Assembly: GCA_020346805.1 (NCBI GenBank)
Contig: CP070790.1
Location: 3,349,268 to 3,370,254 of the forward strand
Direction: 5' to 3'
Length of the DNA: 20,987 bases
Origin: Planctomycetota bacterium
GTDB lineage: Bacteria; Planctomycetota; Phycisphaerae; UBA1845; PWPN01
A model generated the notes under the pieces. It saw nothing but the letters and a program-made list of their open reading frames with translations, ran no database searches and was not told the origin of the DNA. Each line of letters starts with the position of its first letter. Position 1 is the first letter of the stretch. Of the stretch, positions 8,034 to 15,643 are shown one piece after another. The position numbers and the translations under genes are program-made.

Positions 8034-9440
8034 ATGGAAATAACCATGATCGAAATCTTCGATATCGCCTCGATCATCATACTGACATGTTTGGCAGCGT
8101 CATGGTGGGCTGTTTCGCCGGTAGAGAACAGATGGATAAAGGTCTGGGGCGGGCTGGTTTTAATTGCTGCAGTGGTATTTATGGTCCGCATATCAGCCGG
8201 TGCATTGGCCGGTATGGATATGACCGCCACAGCCATGATGATCTGGCTGGCAATAATCCTTGGTCGGCATCTTTTGGTTAATCATAGTTGGCCCCAAGGT
8301 ATTTTTATTGTGGCAGTTTCATTAGTGACAGCTGTCGGAATTTATCTGCGGGCCGATCGTTTTGATCAGATTTTGCATGATTCGGACCGCCAACTGCAAC
8401 CCGATGTACGTTACTATCAACAACAAGCCTTGAAAACCAGTAATCCTTGTGCCGCCGGCTTAAAGTCGCCACTTTGGTCGGCCATGCACGCTTCTTTGCT
8501 GTGCAATTTTGCCGATCGTGATCTGGCCATGCGGATTCTGAGTTGGAGCTTTGGCGTACTGGTAATTCCGATAACAACCTTTGCCATCGGTCGGCTTTTT
8601 GAACCTATAGTAGGCGTGATTGTTGGGGGTACGCTGGCGGTGGATCCCTGGCTGATCGACCTGTGTTGTGAAGGGCTGCGGGAAGAATTTGGTCTATGTC
8701 TGTGGATGGTGGTAGTGCTGCTTTTGTTCGGCGTGCAAAGGGTGAGTTGGCGTCGGGTGTTGGCTGCAGGTTTGACCGGAGGGGCGCTGCTGTTACTGCG
8801 TAACTTAGCGATTGTTCCCCTGGCGCTGCTTTTGGTTTGGGCGATAACGACCAGGGGTTGGTCGATAAAACAGGCGGTGGTTGGGATTTTGCTGCCGATA
8901 GTGATAGTAAGCCCATTTTACATCAATCAGTGGAGGGTCTATGGCGATCCCTTTGCTATGGAGAAGCGAGATGCCCGATACCATGCCAATCTGGAATTCA
9001 ACATGGAAACTGCTCCACCCGGTTTATCGATGCCGACGGTCGAAGAAAAGAAACGTGATTTATACGCCGGCGAGCCGATTTCACCGGTCGCTTATTTGTT
9101 ATGTCATCGATCCCTGACAGACTTTCTTAGCAAACAATGGGAGGGATTGAGCAGAATCGTTCTTGGCGAACCTTTTCATTTTCAGGCATCCAGATGGTTT
9201 CGACTTATCTGTGCCGTGGGACTTATCGCCACACTGTTGGTAAAGGAACAACGATTTGTGATTTTGTTTTTTCTGGCCAGCGTTTTAGGCATTCGCGCCC
9301 ACTTATTGGCCGTCAACCAATTGGAGCAACGTTTATTATTGCCGGTGATGGTTGTTTGGCTGACTGCCGGTTGGTGGTTGTTGGCGTCGGCGGCTCGCTG
9401 GGGTGGACGGAGATGGATATTGTCCAGGGATCAAAAGTAA
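8034..9440 (+). CDS. Polytopic membrane protein, GT-C (ArnT/PMT-like) glycosyltransferase candidate
   Basis: This protein of about 468 residues has roughly ten hydrophobic segments, beginning with IASIIILTCLAASWWAV. After the first few segments comes a hydrophilic loop, RFDQILHDSDRQLQPDVRYYQQQAL, then SPLWSAMHASLL. The acidic pair and Tyr-rich loop followed by a small-residue helix resemble the first external loop of GT-C enzymes such as ArnT and PMT, which move sugars from polyprenyl-phosphate carriers outside the membrane. A second loop (EKRDARYHANLEFNMETAPP) and a C-terminal helix cluster ending WWLLASAARW follow. No exact family is recognised and the donor and acceptor are unknown. Alternative starts are GTG 8019 and ATG 8046; none has a strong ribosome site. 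It begins about 30 bases after leuD. Confidence 0.62.
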   Translation: MEITMIEIFDIASIIILTCLAASWWAVSPVENRWIKVWGGLVLIAAVVFMVRISAGALAGMDMTATAMMIWLAIILGRHLLVNHSWPQGIFIVAVSLVTAVGIYLRADRFDQILHDSDRQLQPDVRYYQQQALKTSNPCAAGLKSPLWSAMHASLLCNFADRDLAMRILSWSFGVLVIPITTFAIGRLFEPIVGVIVGGTLAVDPWLIDLCCEGLREEFGLCLWMVVVLLLFGVQRVSWRRVLAAGLTGGALLLLRNLAIVPLALLLVWAITTRGWSIKQAVVGILLPIVIVSPFYINQWRVYGDPFAMEKRDARYHANLEFNMETAPPGLSMPTVEEKKRDLYAGEPISPVAYLLCHRSLTDFLSKQWEGLSRIVLGEPFHFQASRWFRLICAVGLIATLLVKEQRFVILFFLASVLGIRAHLLAVNQLEQRLLLPVMVVWLTAGWWLLASAARWGGRRWILSRDQK

Positions 9441-9511
9441 ATACCCGCAACCATACAATGGTATCTCCTGCAGATCCGTGAATATTACTATCGAGTTTTG
9501 TTATCCGGTGA

Positions 9512-10582
9512 TTAATTGTCACTGGGCTTTGCTCTACCGAGTCGGTCGCGGATGTAGTCGGCGCGGGCAATGCTTCGCTCCTCGCCATCCAGTTTTTTGC
9601 CGTAGCGTTTCTGCAGGTGCGCCGACTGCGTCGCAATGAACAACTCATTGATGACTGACAGATCGATATGTTTAACACGTTCCAGGACTACTCCCATTCT
9701 AAGATGGGAAAGCAGGAAGAGCACTTCCTCGCTGCTGATGGCCCTGGCGTTCTCCAGCATTCCCAAGGCCCGCCAGACCTTGTCGTCCACTGCAGCCGGT
9801 TTTTCTTTGATGAGGACCTGCCGGGCTTCCTGTTCATACTTGACGATGGAAGGTATGACTACAGCTTTAAAACTGGAAAGGATTTCTTCCTCGGTTTGAC
9901 CGAGAGTGGTTTGGTTTGAAACTTGAAAGAAATCACCGATGGCGTCGGTTCCTTCGCCGTATAGCCCACGAACGGCAAGTTTCATGTCCTTGGCGGCTCG
10001 AAACACCTTTTCAATTTCATTGGTGAATCGCAAAGCGGGTAAATGAAGCATGACCGATACACGAAGCCCGGTTCCCACGTTGGTGGGACAGGCGGTCAGG
10101 TAACCAAACTGTTTGTGATAAGCGAAATCGACTGCCGATTCCAGAATGGTATCGACCTGGTTGATTTCCGACCAGGCGTCATCAAGGTTCATGCCGCGGC
10201 GCAGGACCTGAATACGTAAGTGGTCTTCCTCATTGATCATCAAGGCAAGGGTTTCGTTACCGGAGATCATGACCCCTCGGCTTCCCTGTCCCTCTGCGTG
10301 TTGTTTGCTGATTAAATGTCTCTCGACCAGGAGCTGGCGGTCCAAAGAGTCACTCTTGTTGATATCGACGTAAAATGCGTTTTTGCCGAAATTGCAACTG
10401 GTGATGGCATCGAAGAGTTTATGTTCAATTTCGGTTTGCTGTTTGGTGCTGGCCTTGCTGAGGAAAGGATACTTTTTCAGGTTGCGGGCGAGGCGGATGC
10501 GCGAAGAGATTACCACATCTGAAAACTGGCCGCCGACGGCGAGCCACTCACCACACGAATTAATGAGATCATCAAGCGTCAT
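9512..10582 (-). CDS. mcsB: Protein-arginine kinase McsB
   Basis: This 356-residue ATP:guanido phosphotransferase phosphorylates arginines in proteins, which in Bacillus marks them for ClpCP. Visible motifs are SSRIRLARNL (26-35), the NEEDH loop (117-121), CPTNVGTGLR (165-174) with the reactive Cys165, and RGLYGEGTDA (205-214), the last typical of McsB rather than creatine or arginine kinases. The expected length and the absence of the N-terminal domain of animal guanidino kinases agree. Near the C-terminus RSIARA (336-341) sits where Bacillus McsB has the phosphoarginine-sensing motif RDxxRA, so the Asp is Ser here. Its ATG overlaps the mcsA stop as ATGA, indicating translational coupling. 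Neither ctsR nor clpC is in the window, unlike the Firmicutes operon. Confidence 0.94.
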   Translation of the reverse strand: MTLDDLINSCGEWLAVGGQFSDVVISSRIRLARNLKKYPFLSKASTKQQTEIEHKLFDAITSCNFGKNAFYVDINKSDSLDRQLLVERHLISKQHAEGQGSRGVMISGNETLALMINEEDHLRIQVLRRGMNLDDAWSEINQVDTILESAVDFAYHKQFGYLTACPTNVGTGLRVSVMLHLPALRFTNEIEKVFRAAKDMKLAVRGLYGEGTDAIGDFFQVSNQTTLGQTEEEILSSFKAVVIPSIVKYEQEARQVLIKEKPAAVDDKVWRALGMLENARAISSEEVLFLLSHLRMGVVLERVKHIDLSVINELFIATQSAHLQKRYGKKLDGEERSIARADYIRDRLGRAKPSDN

Positions 10583-11067
10583 TCAGAATGCATCTCCTCT
10601 AAACGATCGCGTAACTCGGCGGCCAACTCATAGTTTTCGGCCTTAACGGCTTCTCGAAGTTCGCGCTGTAGCTTCAGTCGTTCCCGCTGGATGGGATCTA
10701 TGTCGGCAGATTCTCCCGGCGACTTGCCGATATGTTGCGTTTCTCCGTCTTGGGCGCGTTCGATCACACTGCTTAATGCCTGGTCAAAAACGTCATAGTC
10801 GTTGGGGCAGCCGAGCAATCCCTGACTACGAAATTCTACAAAACTCATACCACAATCCGGACACTTTAATTTACCTAATTCCTTTACGACGGACTGGGAC
10901 ATGAGGAATGAGTTAAGCACATCATTGATGGAAGGAGGATGTGTTTTGGCGGTGATTTTTTCCTTGACGGCGCATTCCTCACAAAGATGCCGTTCATGTT
11001 TTTCACCCTTGAGCAAATCGGTCAGATGAACGGTTGCGGTCTGTTTTTTACAATTTTGGCAACGCAT
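10579..11067 (-). CDS. mcsA: McsA-like activator of protein-arginine kinase (zinc fingers plus UVR motif)
   Basis: This 162-residue cytosolic adaptor activates McsB in characterised systems. The first zinc finger is complete: C3-x2-C6 and C29-x2-C32. The second has C69-x2-C72 and C87 in GCPNDYDVF, but the fourth position is Asp90 rather than Cys, so it may bind metal differently. A UVR-type helical hairpin (about 125-160; LKLQRELREAVKAENYELAA) closes the protein, as in McsA and UvrB/UvrC. It is first in a two-gene unit, its TGA overlapping the mcsB ATG. The start codon has only a weak GGTG 8 bases upstream. Annotation pipelines may call it 'UvrB/UvrC motif-containing protein'; the McsA call rests on the domain order and the mcsB neighbour. 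Confidence 0.9.
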   Translation of the reverse strand: MRCQNCKKQTATVHLTDLLKGEKHERHLCEECAVKEKITAKTHPPSINDVLNSFLMSQSVVKELGKLKCPDCGMSFVEFRSQGLLGCPNDYDVFDQALSSVIERAQDGETQHIGKSPGESADIDPIQRERLKLQRELREAVKAENYELAAELRDRLEEMHSE

Positions 11068-11594
11068 AATATTTACACCAGTTTAACCTGTTTATCAATT
11101 ACTTAATCTTAGGCCCCGGACAGTATATCGTCAAGAAATATGTACTTCTAAAGACGTTTGCCTAAACTCAAATACAAAAACTATTCCCTATAACCTGTAA
11201 TAACTCGCTCTGCTTGAGTTTAACAGGCGAAACTTAAAGACCTGTTTGCCGACCGGTTGTTTAAACCCCTTTTGCAAACCTTGCGAGCATCCATTGATGG
11301 TTGTGAGTTGGTTCGAGCCTGCGTTAGGATGGCCGACTATGATATTGGGGCTAAAGCCGGTCTCAGCGCATACTTTGTACTATTGATTTAATCCTTAATT
11401 TTACGTTTACAATTGCGTCCCCGAACGCTCGACTCCATAGCAATAATTTGTCCACCGGCTGACAGGTCTCATTAGGTTGGTCGGGTCAATATCAATAATA
11501 ATACCCAACCTGTGACTATGAGGTCCGTCAAGGTGGCGAGACAGGTGAGGCCGTCGAGTTGACCAAACGGCCCATGTGCCGCTACGATGCTTAC
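11068..11594. other. 527-base gap between mcsA and trpE, rich in inverted repeats
   Basis: No coding frame of substance is seen. Two hairpins lie in the middle: AACAGG (11222-11227) with CCTGTT (11241-11246), and GTTTGC (11244-11249) with GCAAAC (11274-11279). They share three bases, so they are mutually exclusive or stacked. The trpE-proximal part has the further inverted repeats described separately. A GGTTCGAGCC string at about 11312 looks like a tRNA T-loop, but no cloverleaf can be built around it. Confidence 0.45.
11462..11513 (+). promoter_or_regulatory. Overlapping inverted repeats upstream of trpE, possible leader or operator
   Basis: AGGTTGG (11474-11480) can pair with CCAACCT (11505-11511), while ACAGGT (11462-11467) can pair with ACCTGT (11508-11513). 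The two 3' arms overlap, so the pairings compete. A second GAGACAGGTGAGG copy of the ACAGGT arm occurs at about 11537-11549, just before the gene. This has the logic of an attenuator, but no Trp-rich leader peptide and no T-box consensus is visible. Confidence 0.3.
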
Positions 11595-13106
11595 ATGTCT
11601 CGATATTTGCCACAATTTGACGATTTCAAAAAGCATGTGAAACATGGAAACACCATCCCCGTATATTGCGAATTACTAGGGGATCATTTTACTCCTGTGA
11701 CGGCGTTCGAAGCTATATCCGAGAATGCATCTCATGCCTTTCTGCTTGAAAGTGTGGTTGGTGGCGAGAATATCGCTCGCTATTCCTTCCTGGCCGCCGA
11801 TCCGCAATTAACCTTTGAAGCCAAAGGTGATCAGGTAGTCATAACCGGTCAGAATGGTGAGAGTACCAAGGAGACGATATCCGATCCTTTGCACCGGATG
11901 TCTGATTTACTGGAATCCTACCGGGCCGTTCACTTGCCGGAATTACCGCGGTTTGCGGGTGGGATAGTTGGTTATGCCGGTTATGATATTATTCGTTATT
12001 ATGAGCCGCTGCCGGACGCCCCCGAAGATGACCGACATTTACCCGATTTATTATTCGGCCTATACGATACCATGGTGGTCTTCGACCATGTATCCAAGAC
12101 CATACTGGTAGTCAGCCATGCGCATGTTGATATAGACGGGGTCGAGGAGGGATATAAAAATGCGTGCCGACGCATAGATGACACGGTTAGGAAATTAAGT
12201 AGTTCCAGGCAAATGCGGGTCGGCCATGTTCAACGCCGTGGCGATCCGCAGATATCGTTTACCAGCAACTTCAAGCGTGAGGGATTCGAAAAGGCGGTAG
12301 AAGCCTGTAAGGAATATATACGGGCGGGCGATATATTTCAGGTAGTATTATCGCAGCGGTTGCAAGTAGAGACGGCCGCTGATCCCTTTGATATGTATCG
12401 AGCTCTGCGGGTGGTAAATCCTTCGCCTTTCATGTTCTACGTAAAGAGTCCGACTGTGGTATTGGTGGGTGCGTCACCTGAGATCATGTGTAGAGTGGAG
12501 GATGGTGTTATAACCAACCGCCCGTTAGCGGGCACCCGCCGGCGGGGTCGTACTCAAGAGGAAGACAAGGCCTTAGAAGAGGAGCTGCTGGCCGATCCCA
12601 AGGAGCGAGCCGAACACATAATGCTGGTGGATCTGGGACGCAATGATGTAGGTCGGGTGGCGGAGTTGGGGAGTGTGGAATTGACCGATTTGATGGTCAT
12701 CGAACGTTATAGCCACGTAATGCACATTAGCAGCAATGTTCGAGGCAAATTGGCAGAAGGCATGAATGCGTTTGATGCCTTGCGTGTTTCTTTGCCGGTG
12801 GGGACGGTAAGCGGTGCTCCCAAGGTGCGGGCCATGCAGATCATCGACGAATTTGAGCCCACGCGCAGGGGCCCATATGCCGGTGCGGTTGGTTATGTGG
12901 ATTTTGCCGGTAATATGGATACCTGTATTGCGTTAAGGACGATGGTGATTACGCCGGGGAAGACCTTCGGCAAAAGCAGCGTGTATATACAAGTGGGGGC
13001 GGGTATAGTGGCCGACTCTCAGCCACATCTGGAGTATAAGGAAACGATCAACAAGGCCAAGGGTATGCTGCGGGCAATCGAAATTGCTGAAACGGGATTT
13101 GAATAA
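11595..13106 (+). CDS. trpE: Anthranilate synthase component I
   Basis: TrpE converts chorismate to anthranilate with ammonia delivered by TrpG, the first committed step to tryptophan. The 503-residue protein carries the feedback motif LLES (50-53) at which tryptophan binds in characterised enzymes, so feedback inhibition is expected. The chorismate-binding half is intact, with NRPLAGTRRRGR, DLGRNDVGRVAELG, ERYSHVMHISSNVRG, LPVGTVSGAPKVRAMQII and GPYAGAVGYVDFAGNMDTC. These favour anthranilate synthase over aminodeoxychorismate synthase PabB. The ATG at 11595 is chosen because family similarity begins there; a TTG at 11559 would add 12 residues. No clear ribosome site is seen. No trpG, trpD or trpC is adjacent, so the pathway is dispersed or resumes elsewhere. 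Confidence 0.93.
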   Translation: MSRYLPQFDDFKKHVKHGNTIPVYCELLGDHFTPVTAFEAISENASHAFLLESVVGGENIARYSFLAADPQLTFEAKGDQVVITGQNGESTKETISDPLHRMSDLLESYRAVHLPELPRFAGGIVGYAGYDIIRYYEPLPDAPEDDRHLPDLLFGLYDTMVVFDHVSKTILVVSHAHVDIDGVEEGYKNACRRIDDTVRKLSSSRQMRVGHVQRRGDPQISFTSNFKREGFEKAVEACKEYIRAGDIFQVVLSQRLQVETAADPFDMYRALRVVNPSPFMFYVKSPTVVLVGASPEIMCRVEDGVITNRPLAGTRRRGRTQEEDKALEEELLADPKERAEHIMLVDLGRNDVGRVAELGSVELTDLMVIERYSHVMHISSNVRGKLAEGMNAFDALRVSLPVGTVSGAPKVRAMQIIDEFEPTRRGPYAGAVGYVDFAGNMDTCIALRTMVITPGKTFGKSSVYIQVGAGIVADSQPHLEYKETINKAKGMLRAIEIAETGFE

Positions 13107-13228
13107 GGGCGCATAAATAATAGGTAGTTAAGGAAATTACCATGAGGATAAGCGCTGGTAAGAATTTTGCTTACTAGTGTGCGCGGCTGGTTCTTAAGTA
13201 ACATGTGCGGTTGGTGTTGAATATATTT

Positions 13229-13543
13229 TTACTTTGTAGATTTAATCTCGACAAACTTCTCCACACTCTCCAGATCGCGAAGCACATCTACCGAGGCAAA
13301 TACTCTGTAAGTAGCTCCCGGTTCAATTTTAACCACCGGTAACCGCTGCGGGCGATCAGCCCATGGTCGGCCGCCTCGAATATGTGTTTTAACGGGACGT
13401 GACTTGGCCAATCGCTTCCGTGTGGTCTGCATGTTCTGATCCTTCTCGAACACGCGGATCATAGTTTTGATATTGTTAGCCGCTTTGGGTACAGATGTGA
13501 TTTTAACTTTTATCCATTTTCCGGGTTTAATTTTAGCTGCCAT
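13229..13543 (-). CDS. Small basic hypothetical protein
   Basis: This 104-residue lysine- and arginine-rich soluble protein has no signal or membrane segment. It begins MAAKIKPGKWIKVKI, has a very basic centre (TTRKRLAKSRPVKTHIRGGR), and ends with a predicted beta-rich part (VVKIEPGATYRVFASVDVLRDLESV). The start at 13541-13543 is supported by GGAG 7 bases upstream; the frame is open further to 13645 but with unlikely sequence. The charge suggests nucleic-acid or ribosome contact, which is inference only. I do not recognise the family. It lies between trpE (convergent) and the C39-like gene (divergent). Confidence 0.6.
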   Translation of the reverse strand: MAAKIKPGKWIKVKITSVPKAANNIKTMIRVFEKDQNMQTTRKRLAKSRPVKTHIRGGRPWADRPQRLPVVKIEPGATYRVFASVDVLRDLESVEKFVEIKSTK

Positions 13544-13764
13544 AATTTGCTCCAGCTCAGATAGTCCGAATACCTCTGGTGCGGATATCGGTACACATAA
13601 CTTTTGTAAGAAACTCCGGTGAGTATTCCAGAACCACGAAAGCATAACAAATAAGCTTGATTAATGCCAGTTTTCGATTTGGCCCGGGCCTTTATCAAAT
13701 ATTGACAATCCGCAGGCCTTATGTTGAATGGTGTTTTACAAAAAGTTTTCAGGGAATTTATCCA

Positions 13765-14382
13765 ATGACTCGCATTAGTATTAAGGTCAATGTATTTGTT
13801 ATGGGTCTGTCTGTGATTCTGGCAGGCTGCGGGGCACCGAGTCGGGTGGAAAAATACCCCGCTGAAGCTCTCAGAGTTGTCTATGAGGACGCAACTACTC
13901 CATCCAGTTGTCTGGTGGCCAGTGTAGCGATGGCGGCCAACTATCTGCTTGGGGAGCGGGAGTTCAGTGAGGCTTTAATGTTGCATGAGTTGGACCATCG
14001 CGACTTGAATGCAACCAGTGTCGGCGATCTCAAGGAATATTTGGGGGAAAAAGGCTTACACATGGTTACCTTATCGGGTCGGATGAGTGACACGCCGCCT
14101 ACGGGGCTGGGATACTGGTTGAAAAAGCGGGGTTACCCTGTGGTTTGCGTAATCAATGACGAGGAAGGGAATCCTGAATTGAATCATGCTGTGGTGGTAA
14201 TAGGGATTTGGTCGAACCCCGAGACCGGTTCAGTCGATACTATACATTACTTCGATCCTTCTTCGGTCGAAGCGCTGCACAGCATTGAGGCAGCTACTTT
14301 CGAGACCCGATGGGCTCGAGGGCAACACGCGATGATGATTGTAATAAAACCGCCATTTGCCGCTAAAAAGGAAAGCGGATGA
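13765..14382 (+). CDS. Lipoprotein with C39-like cysteine peptidase domain
   Basis: This is a 205-residue lipoprotein. The signal (MTRISIKVNVFVMGLSVILAGC) ends in a good lipobox LAGC with Cys22. The mature part has a papain-like C39 layout: the nucleophile region TPSSCLVASVAMAANYL (Cys49), then NHAVVVIGIW (His141), then HYFDPSS (Asp164). The usual oxyanion Gln six residues before the Cys is absent, so activity is uncertain. C39 enzymes usually cut leader peptides after double Gly; free-standing membrane-anchored versions occur next to small secreted proteins, as with PA2778/PA2779 in Pseudomonas. The start at 13765 is chosen for AGGGA 9 bases upstream and for the signal peptide; the frame is open from 13657. 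The small secreted gene begins 26 bases later and is surely co-transcribed. Confidence 0.72.
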   Translation: MTRISIKVNVFVMGLSVILAGCGAPSRVEKYPAEALRVVYEDATTPSSCLVASVAMAANYLLGEREFSEALMLHELDHRDLNATSVGDLKEYLGEKGLHMVTLSGRMSDTPPTGLGYWLKKRGYPVVCVINDEEGNPELNHAVVVIGIWSNPETGSVDTIHYFDPSSVEALHSIEAATFETRWARGQHAMMIVIKPPFAAKKESG

Positions 14383-14408
14383 GGCGGTAAGGTGCTGGAG
14401 AAGTACAT

Positions 14409-14711
14409 ATGCGTAACGCATTAGTTTATTCGGTGTTGATAATAGTAATACTGACGATATCTGTGACCGTATATGCCGGTCCACCGCCATCCAAGCCTCT
14501 GGAGGTTACCGATACTCAGTTTGAATATCTGTGCCTGCTGGAAACGCAACCGGAACATTCCGCCATACTGGATGTCCAAGCCGAATATAAATCTGAACAC
14601 GAGAAAAGAATGGATGTGACGGTTTTCGTCAATGATGTTTTGACCGCCGCCTACAATATAGGATTTCCCGCCACGGTAGTGGCTCTTATGATTGCCGCGG
14701 CCCCCCTCTGA
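14409..14711 (+). CDS. Small secreted protein paired with the C39-like lipoprotein
   Basis: This 100-residue protein has an N-terminal signal peptide (hydrophobic 5-20, VYAG cleavage after about residue 23). It continues with a short Pro-rich linker (GPPPSKP), a charged helical middle (EYKSEHEKRMD, 59-69) and a hydrophobic C-terminus (GFPATVVALMIAAAPL, 85-100) that could anchor in a membrane. GGAG lies 8 bases before the ATG. It starts 26 bases after the C39-like gene, so the two form one unit. No double-Gly leader is present, so it is not an obvious C39 bacteriocin-type substrate. I do not recognise the family; a partner or substrate role is inferred from position only. Confidence 0.6.
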   Translation: MRNALVYSVLIIVILTISVTVYAGPPPSKPLEVTDTQFEYLCLLETQPEHSAILDVQAEYKSEHEKRMDVTVFVNDVLTAAYNIGFPATVVALMIAAAPL

Positions 14712-14854
14712 CAGATTGATTATTCCTGAGATATATTTGTTTACATGCGATAATCCCATGCGTGAGCGAGTGGGAAACTTTTAGAGCGTGTAATAAAACG
14801 ATATAGTATTACTGCCAGAAACTCATGACACCATGTTTTTAATCCGCTTACTAA

Positions 14855-14869
14855 TCCGCCACAGGCGGA
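14855..14869. repeat. Short perfect GC hairpin
   Basis: TCCGCC-aca-GGCGGA lies in the 218-base gap between the small secreted gene and the phosphatase. No T-run follows, so it is not a standard terminator; an attenuating or repeat-derived element is possible. The rest of the gap shows nothing recognisable. Confidence 0.4.
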
Positions 14870-14929
14870 CGGCTAGTATAGTTAGATGCTCTTAGCGTTT
14901 CCGGCTATTCAAATACTATGAGGTAAAAG

Positions 14930-15574
14930 GTGAGCAAAAAAGGAGTGATATTTGACTTTGACGGGACGTTGGCAGATACCTTGTCGGATGTTGCCGATGC
15001 GGTGAATGCCGGCCTGAGGACATTTGGCTTACCCGAACGGTCAATTACTGAAGTGTGTTCATTTATCGGAGATGGAATTTTTGAGCTTTGTCGCCGAGCG
15101 GCGGGGGAATCTTCGTCTGTTCCTATTGAGGATCTGGCTGCCGCTATTGGTAAATACTACCAACAGCACCGTATGGATAGGGCAACGCCTTTTCCTGGGA
15201 TACCCGAACTATTGGACAAGCTCACCGAGCGTGGTATATCGATGGCCGTCCTATCCAATAAGCTTCACGAGCACACGCAGCCTATGGTCGATGAGCTTTT
15301 TGACAAATGGTCTTTCGTGGCGGTTGAGGGTTGCAGTGATGAGGATTTGCGCAAGCCCGATCCGCGAAGGGCCCTGAAGATTGTCAAGAAGATGCAACTT
15401 AAGCCAACCCAAGTGATGATGGTTGGGGATTCGTCAGCCGACATAATTACGGGTATCAATGCGGGTTTGATAGCCGTGGGGGTTACCTGGGGTTATCGCA
15501 GTCGTGAAGAATTGGTCAATGCGGGGCCGAAATACCTGATCGATCGGCCGGCGGAACTGCTCGATATTATCTAA
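14930..15574 (+). CDS. gph: HAD-family phosphatase, phosphoglycolate phosphatase-like
   Basis: This 214-residue cytosolic HAD hydrolase has all four motifs: I DFDGTLADT (nucleophile Asp9, acid Asp11), II AVLSNK (Ser109), III Lys142 in RKPDPR, and IV MVGDSSADI (Asp167, Asp171). A helical cap lies between about 17 and 90, the C1-type placement of phosphoglycolate phosphatase and the beta-phosphoglucomutase relatives. Gph removes phosphate from 2-phosphoglycolate produced by DNA repair or oxygenation. The start is GTG at 14930, with GAGG (14920-14923) 6 bases upstream. It is convergent with the sulfatase downstream; a short inverted repeat CAATTA-agtgc-TAATTG lies between them. Pyrophosphatase PpaX or another HAD substrate cannot be excluded. 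Confidence 0.82.
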   Translation: MSKKGVIFDFDGTLADTLSDVADAVNAGLRTFGLPERSITEVCSFIGDGIFELCRRAAGESSSVPIEDLAAAIGKYYQQHRMDRATPFPGIPELLDKLTERGISMAVLSNKLHEHTQPMVDELFDKWSFVAVEGCSDEDLRKPDPRRALKIVKKMQLKPTQVMMVGDSSADIITGINAGLIAVGVTWGYRSREELVNAGPKYLIDRPAELLDII

Positions 15575-15643
15575 TCTCAATTAAGTGCTAATTGTTCCGA
15601 GGGAGCGAATATGGCTTTTTTCTCTCTTTAGTTGTTTTTGGTC

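Noticed and set aside
9441..9511. ACCAT-aca-ATGGT as terminator between the convergent GT-C-like gene and mcsB
   Set aside because: Only a 5-bp stem and no T-run on either strand.
11305..11330. tRNA suggested by GGTTCGAGCC
   Set aside because: The flanking bases do not pair as a T-stem and no acceptor or anticodon arm can be placed.
13141..13176. 11-codon frame MRISAGKNFAY after trpE
   Set aside because: Too short, without a strong ribosome site, and not followed by a gene it could control.
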